From the NCBI GenBank assembly GCA_011391835.1, contig JAABPS010000079.1, forward strand, positions 1-10,099: a stretch of DNA of 10,099 bases, written 5' to 3'. Positions 6,685 to 10,099 of the stretch are shown here, one piece after another. The stretch comes from Desulfobacteraceae bacterium. Lineage in GTDB: Bacteria; Desulfobacterota; Desulfobacteria; Desulfobacterales; JAABPS01. Each line of letters starts with the position of its first letter. The stretch's first letter is position 1. The translations under genes were made by a program, and so were the position numbers. The notes below the pieces were generated by a model. It made no database searches, was not told the DNA's origin, and saw nothing but the letters and a program-made list of their open reading frames with translations.

Positions 6685-9600
6685 TTATTTTTCTTCAACA
6701 AGGTCTATATCTAAACCCAGGCTTTGCAATTCTTTGATTAAAACCTTAAAAGACTCCGGCAAGCCTGGCTCCAGGGTGTTCTGCCCCTTCACGATTTTTT
6801 CATACATCCGGGTTCGTCCAGCCATATCATCCGATTTAACAGTTAAAAATTCCTGCAGCGCATATGCTGCTCCATAGGCTTCCATAGCCCATACTTCCAT
6901 TTCTCCAAGACGTTGTCCGCCAAATTGGGCTTTTCCTCCCAGCGGCTGCTGCGTAACAAGTGAATAAGGCCCAATAGATCTGGCATGTATTTTATCGTCA
7001 ACAAGATGATGAAGCTTCATCATATACATGGTGCCCACAGTTATCTTTTCATCAAAGGGTTCTCCGGTCCGACCATCATATAACGCAGCCTGGGCAGTTG
7101 TAGAAAGATCGGCCTCTTTTAGAAGATTTTTTATTTCTTCTTCCTTTGCGCCATCAAAAACAGGTGTCATCATATGAATCCCATTTTTGTACTCATTGGC
7201 TAAATTCAATATTTCATTATCCGTTAACCGATCAATTTCACTCATTTCTGATGGAGAAGAAAAAATCCGCTTTAATTTTTCCTTTAGGAGCTTAGTTTTT
7301 CTCTCTTCAAGCAATATATTAATCTGATCCCCCAATCCTTTTGCAGCATACCCAAGATGAATCTCAAGAATCTGTCCCACATTCATTCGGGAGGGTACGC
7401 CCAATGGGTTTAGCACCATATCCACCGATGTTCCATCGTCAAAATATGGCAGATCTTCCATGGGAAGAATTCGTGATACAACGCCTTTATTACCATGACG
7501 GCCGGCCATTTTATCGCCAACCGAAAGTTTTCGTTTCATGGCAACATAGACTTTCACCATTTTAATAACGCCCGGCGGGAGATCATCGCCCTTTTCATAT
7601 TTACTCACCCGCTGTTCAAGAGACTGCCGGCAGGCATCGCGCTGCTCTCGGTATCGTTCAAGAATTTGATGGATTTGCTCGGTAAGCTTGGGATCCTTTA
7701 AAACAATCCCCTCAAAATCAACTGCAGATATTTTATAAACTAATTCTGCATTAATCTTTGTCCCCTGTTCAATAAGGGTTTTACTTCCTTTTTTCAGTGC
7801 TGCGTAGCATTTTTGTCCCACCAGTAATTGTTCAAGCTGGTACCGAACCACGTCCTGCATGATAGAGAGCTCATCATCCCTGTTTTTTTCAAGTGCGTCA
7901 ATTTCCTCCTTCTCAACAGCTAACGCCCGTTCATCCTTTTTGATACCTCGCCTTGAAAATACTTTCGCATCAATAACGATTCCCTCAACTCCAGGAGGTA
8001 CCCGTAAAGACGTATCTTTGACATCCCCTGCCTTTTCACCGAAAATAGCACGCAAAAGTTTTTCCTCAGGTGACAGCTGGGTTTCGCCCTTTGGTGTAAT
8101 ACGTCCCACAAGAATGTCACCCGGAAACACTTCAGCCCCAAGCATGACAATTCCGCTTTCATCAAGATTTCGTAATGCTTCATCCCCAACATTGGGTATA
8201 TCGCGGGTAATTTCTTCTTTTCCAAGCTTGGTATCTCTGGATACAATTTCAAATTCTTCTATATGGACAGATGTATAAATACCATCACGCACCAGTCGTT
8301 CACTGACAAGAATTGAGTCCTCAAAGTTATATCCACCCCACGGCATAAAGGCCACAGTGACATTTTTGCCAAGTGCCAGCTCTCCTTTGTCCGTGGCAGG
8401 GCCATCCGCAACAATCTCTCCTGCACTCACTTTCTGCCCCTTGTTAACGATGGGTCGATGATTAAAACATGTGTTCTGATTGGAACGTTTAAATTTTGAG
8501 AGGTTGTAAATTGTCACATCTTTTGAGGGAGAGCCTCCGTTCCCATCACCCTTCGCTGAGGGATCGTGTTTTAACACAATCCGTGACGCATCCACATCCA
8601 CAACAATTCCATCCCGTTGCGTAACAACCGCAACGCCTGAATCTTTCGCCACAACGCCTTCGATGCCCGTGCCAACAAGGGGCGCCTCATTCGAAATAAG
8701 CGGAACCGCCTGGCGTTGCATATTGGACCCCATCAACGCCCTGTTTGCGTCATCATTTTCCAGAAACGGAATCAGCGAAGCAGATACGCTCACGAGCTGA
8801 TTGGGTGATACATCCATCAATTGAATGTTTTCCCGCTTGACCATCATGAATTCACCTGCCACACGCGACGTCACCAGTGGATTTGTGTATTGCCCTTTTT
8901 TATTAATGGGAGCGTTCGCCTGCGCGATCGGATATGCCTTTTCCTCAAAGGCGCTCAGATACTTCACCTCTTTTAATACCGTGGCATTATTCACAACACT
9001 ATAAGGGGTTTCTACGAAACCAAAATGATTAACCCTCGCGTACGTGCTGAGAGAAACGATAAGGCCGATATTTGGGCCTTCCGGCGTCTCAATGGGGCAT
9101 ATTCTTCCATAATGGGAGGGGTGCACGTCTCGCACTTCAAATCCGGCACGTTCACGGGTAAGCCCCCCGGGGCCCAACGCGCTGAGGCGTCGTTTATGCG
9201 TCGTTTCTGAAAGTGGATTGGTTTGATCCAGAAACTGTGACAGCTGGCTGGTTCCGAAGAATTCCTTAACAACAGCCGCTACCGGTTTTGGGTTCACCAG
9301 ATCATGCGGCATCAATGCATCGACTTCCTGTAAACTCATTCTTTCTTTGATCGCACGCTCCATCCGAACCAGTCCGATCCGATACTGATTCTCCAAAAGC
9401 TCGCCAACAGCCCGAACCCTTCGATTTCCCAGGTGGTCTATATCATCAACGGGGCCTTGAGTATCTCTAAGTTCAATCAGTGTTTTTGCGGTAAGGAGGA
9501 TATCTTCTTTTCTCAAAATCTTAAGATCAATCGGTGCATCAATACCCAGACGCTGATTTATTTTCAACCGCCCGACACTTGAAAGATCATAATAGGTCGA

Positions 9601-10099
9601 TTTGGAAAAGAGATTATCAATGAAATCTTGTGCCACTTCAGGTGTGGCTGGATTCCCTGGGCGAAGCCGTTTATAAATTTCAATGAGCGCCTCTTCTCGC
9701 GTTTCGACTTTATCCAGTGAAAGGGTATTCACTATCGTATGACTGGTGGCGACGCCATCAATATACAGCAGTTCGAATTCATTGATATCGGCATCACTCA
9801 ATTTGATCAGCATGTCCTCATCTACGGCTTCAGCAACATGAGCGATCACTTTTCCGGTGTGCGAATGAATCAGGTTTTTGGCGACAATCTTTCCGATGAT
9901 ATCTTCCTGATTTATCGGAATCATTTCAATTTTCTCTGATTCGAGTTTTTGAATGGCCTTTTTGGTGAATACCCGGCCCTTTTTGATGATATATTCGCTT
10001 GAGGCCGGATCTTTAATGTCTTTGCTTGCGCGCTGACCTTTGAGAAGTTCTGGATTGAACTTTTTAAAAAATTTCTTCCCGCGAACAATGATATGCTCG
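6685..10099 (-). CDS. rpoB: RNA polymerase subunit beta, 5' end cut by the window edge
   Basis: Beta forms the other half of the active-site cleft and the rifampicin pocket. The frame is open from the right edge: 58 codons precede the first internal ATG (9924) and read as beta (EYIIKKGRVFTKKAIQKLE), so that ATG is not the start. About 1137 residues are visible, and roughly the first 225 of an E. coli-like protein are missing. Numbered from the internal Met, the rifampicin region is 222-254 (FFGTSQLSQFLDQTNPLSET, then THKRRLSALGPGG). The positions equal to E. coli Q513, D516, H526 and S531 are all unchanged. Other marks are RDVHPSHYGRICPIETPEGP, WGGYNFEDSILVSERLV, a proteobacterial coiled insert (about 655-785), catalytic K805 and K813 in GDKMAGRHGNKG, and the ending GLDIDLVEEK. 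rplL and other ribosomal genes usually lie upstream, outside this window. Confidence 0.99.
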   Translation of the reverse strand, partial: EHIIVRGKKFFKKFNPELLKGQRASKDIKDPASSEYIIKKGRVFTKKAIQKLESEKIEMIPINQEDIIGKIVAKNLIHSHTGKVIAHVAEAVDEDMLIKLSDADINEFELLYIDGVATSHTIVNTLSLDKVETREEALIEIYKRLRPGNPATPEVAQDFIDNLFSKSTYYDLSSVGRLKINQRLGIDAPIDLKILRKEDILLTAKTLIELRDTQGPVDDIDHLGNRRVRAVGELLENQYRIGLVRMERAIKERMSLQEVDALMPHDLVNPKPVAAVVKEFFGTSQLSQFLDQTNPLSETTHKRRLSALGPGGLTRERAGFEVRDVHPSHYGRICPIETPEGPNIGLIVSLSTYARVNHFGFVETPYSVVNNATVLKEVKYLSAFEEKAYPIAQANAPINKKGQYTNPLVTSRVAGEFMMVKRENIQLMDVSPNQLVSVSASLIPFLENDDANRALMGSNMQRQAVPLISNEAPLVGTGIEGVVAKDSGVAVVTQRDGIVVDVDASRIVLKHDPSAKGDGNGGSPSKDVTIYNLSKFKRSNQNTCFNHRPIVNKGQKVSAGEIVADGPATDKGELALGKNVTVAFMPWGGYNFEDSILVSERLVRDGIYTSVHIEEFEIVSRDTKLGKEEITRDIPNVGDEALRNLDESGIVMLGAEVFPGDILVGRITPKGETQLSPEEKLLRAIFGEKAGDVKDTSLRVPPGVEGIVIDAKVFSRRGIKKDERALAVEKEEIDALEKNRDDELSIMQDVVRYQLEQLLVGQKCYAALKKGSKTLIEQGTKINAELVYKISAVDFEGIVLKDPKLTEQIHQILERYREQRDACRQSLEQRVSKYEKGDDLPPGVIKMVKVYVAMKRKLSVGDKMAGRHGNKGVVSRILPMEDLPYFDDGTSVDMVLNPLGVPSRMNVGQILEIHLGYAAKGLGDQINILLEERKTKLLKEKLKRIFSSPSEMSEIDRLTDNEILNLANEYKNGIHMMTPVFDGAKEEEIKNLLKEADLSTTAQAALYDGRTGEPFDEKITVGTMYMMKLHHLVDDKIHARSIGPYSLVTQQPLGGKAQFGGQRLGEMEVWAMEAYGAAYALQEFLTVKSDDMAGRTRMYEKIVKGQNTLEPGLPESFKVLIKELQSLGLDIDLVEEK

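Noticed and set aside
7920..8252. Minus-strand open frame of 110 codons within rpoB
   Set aside because: It overlaps rpoB in another frame on the same strand, with no recognisable family and no sign of a frameshift in rpoB.
7859..8278. Plus-strand open frame of 139 codons opposite rpoB
   Set aside because: It is very serine-rich, as expected from reading an acidic, charged coding region backwards, and is antisense to intact rpoB.
9922..9924. ATG at 9924 as the start of rpoB
   Set aside because: The frame stays open to the window edge, and the 58 upstream codons encode recognisable beta sequence, so this is an internal methionine.

Overview
The window is a housekeeping locus. All genes are on the minus strand, so transcription runs from the right edge to the left: rpoB (5' end cut by the right edge), rpoC, rpsL, rpsG and tuf (3' end cut by the left edge). 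It covers most of RNA polymerase beta, all of beta', ribosomal proteins S12 and S7, and most of elongation factor Tu. I found no tRNA, rRNA, mobile element, CRISPR array or plus-strand gene.

The organism looks like a sulfate-reducer-type deltaproteobacterium (Desulfobacterota), possibly near the Desulfobacteraceae. This is inference. It rests on proteobacterial-type inserts in beta and in the beta' trigger loop, on the overall look of the beta' N-terminus, and on the rpoBC-rpsLG-tuf order. No marker here fixes the genus.

Layout. rpoB occupies 6685-10099, and its frame is open to the window edge. rpoC (2267-6670) follows after 14 bases, starts with TTG and has a good Shine-Dalgarno. A 241-base gap (2026-2266) follows. 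It carries a strong predicted sigma70-type promoter (perfect -35, 17-base spacer, AT-rich UP-like tract) for the str operon. rpsL (1654-2025), rpsG (1144-1614) and tuf (1-1099) follow with gaps of 39 and 44 bases. fusA, usually between rpsG and tuf, is absent here. The rpsL-rpsG gap holds a 21-base imperfect dyad.

The outstanding feature is inside rpoC. About 100 residues (572-673; 4652-4957) interrupt the otherwise conserved beta' sequence and read as a parvulin/PpiC-type peptidyl-prolyl isomerase domain. It keeps the two signature histidine positions but has serine at the usual Cys/Asp position. RNA polymerase here therefore appears to carry a built-in rotamase-like module. I cannot search databases, so I cannot say whether this is already catalogued as a lineage-specific insert.
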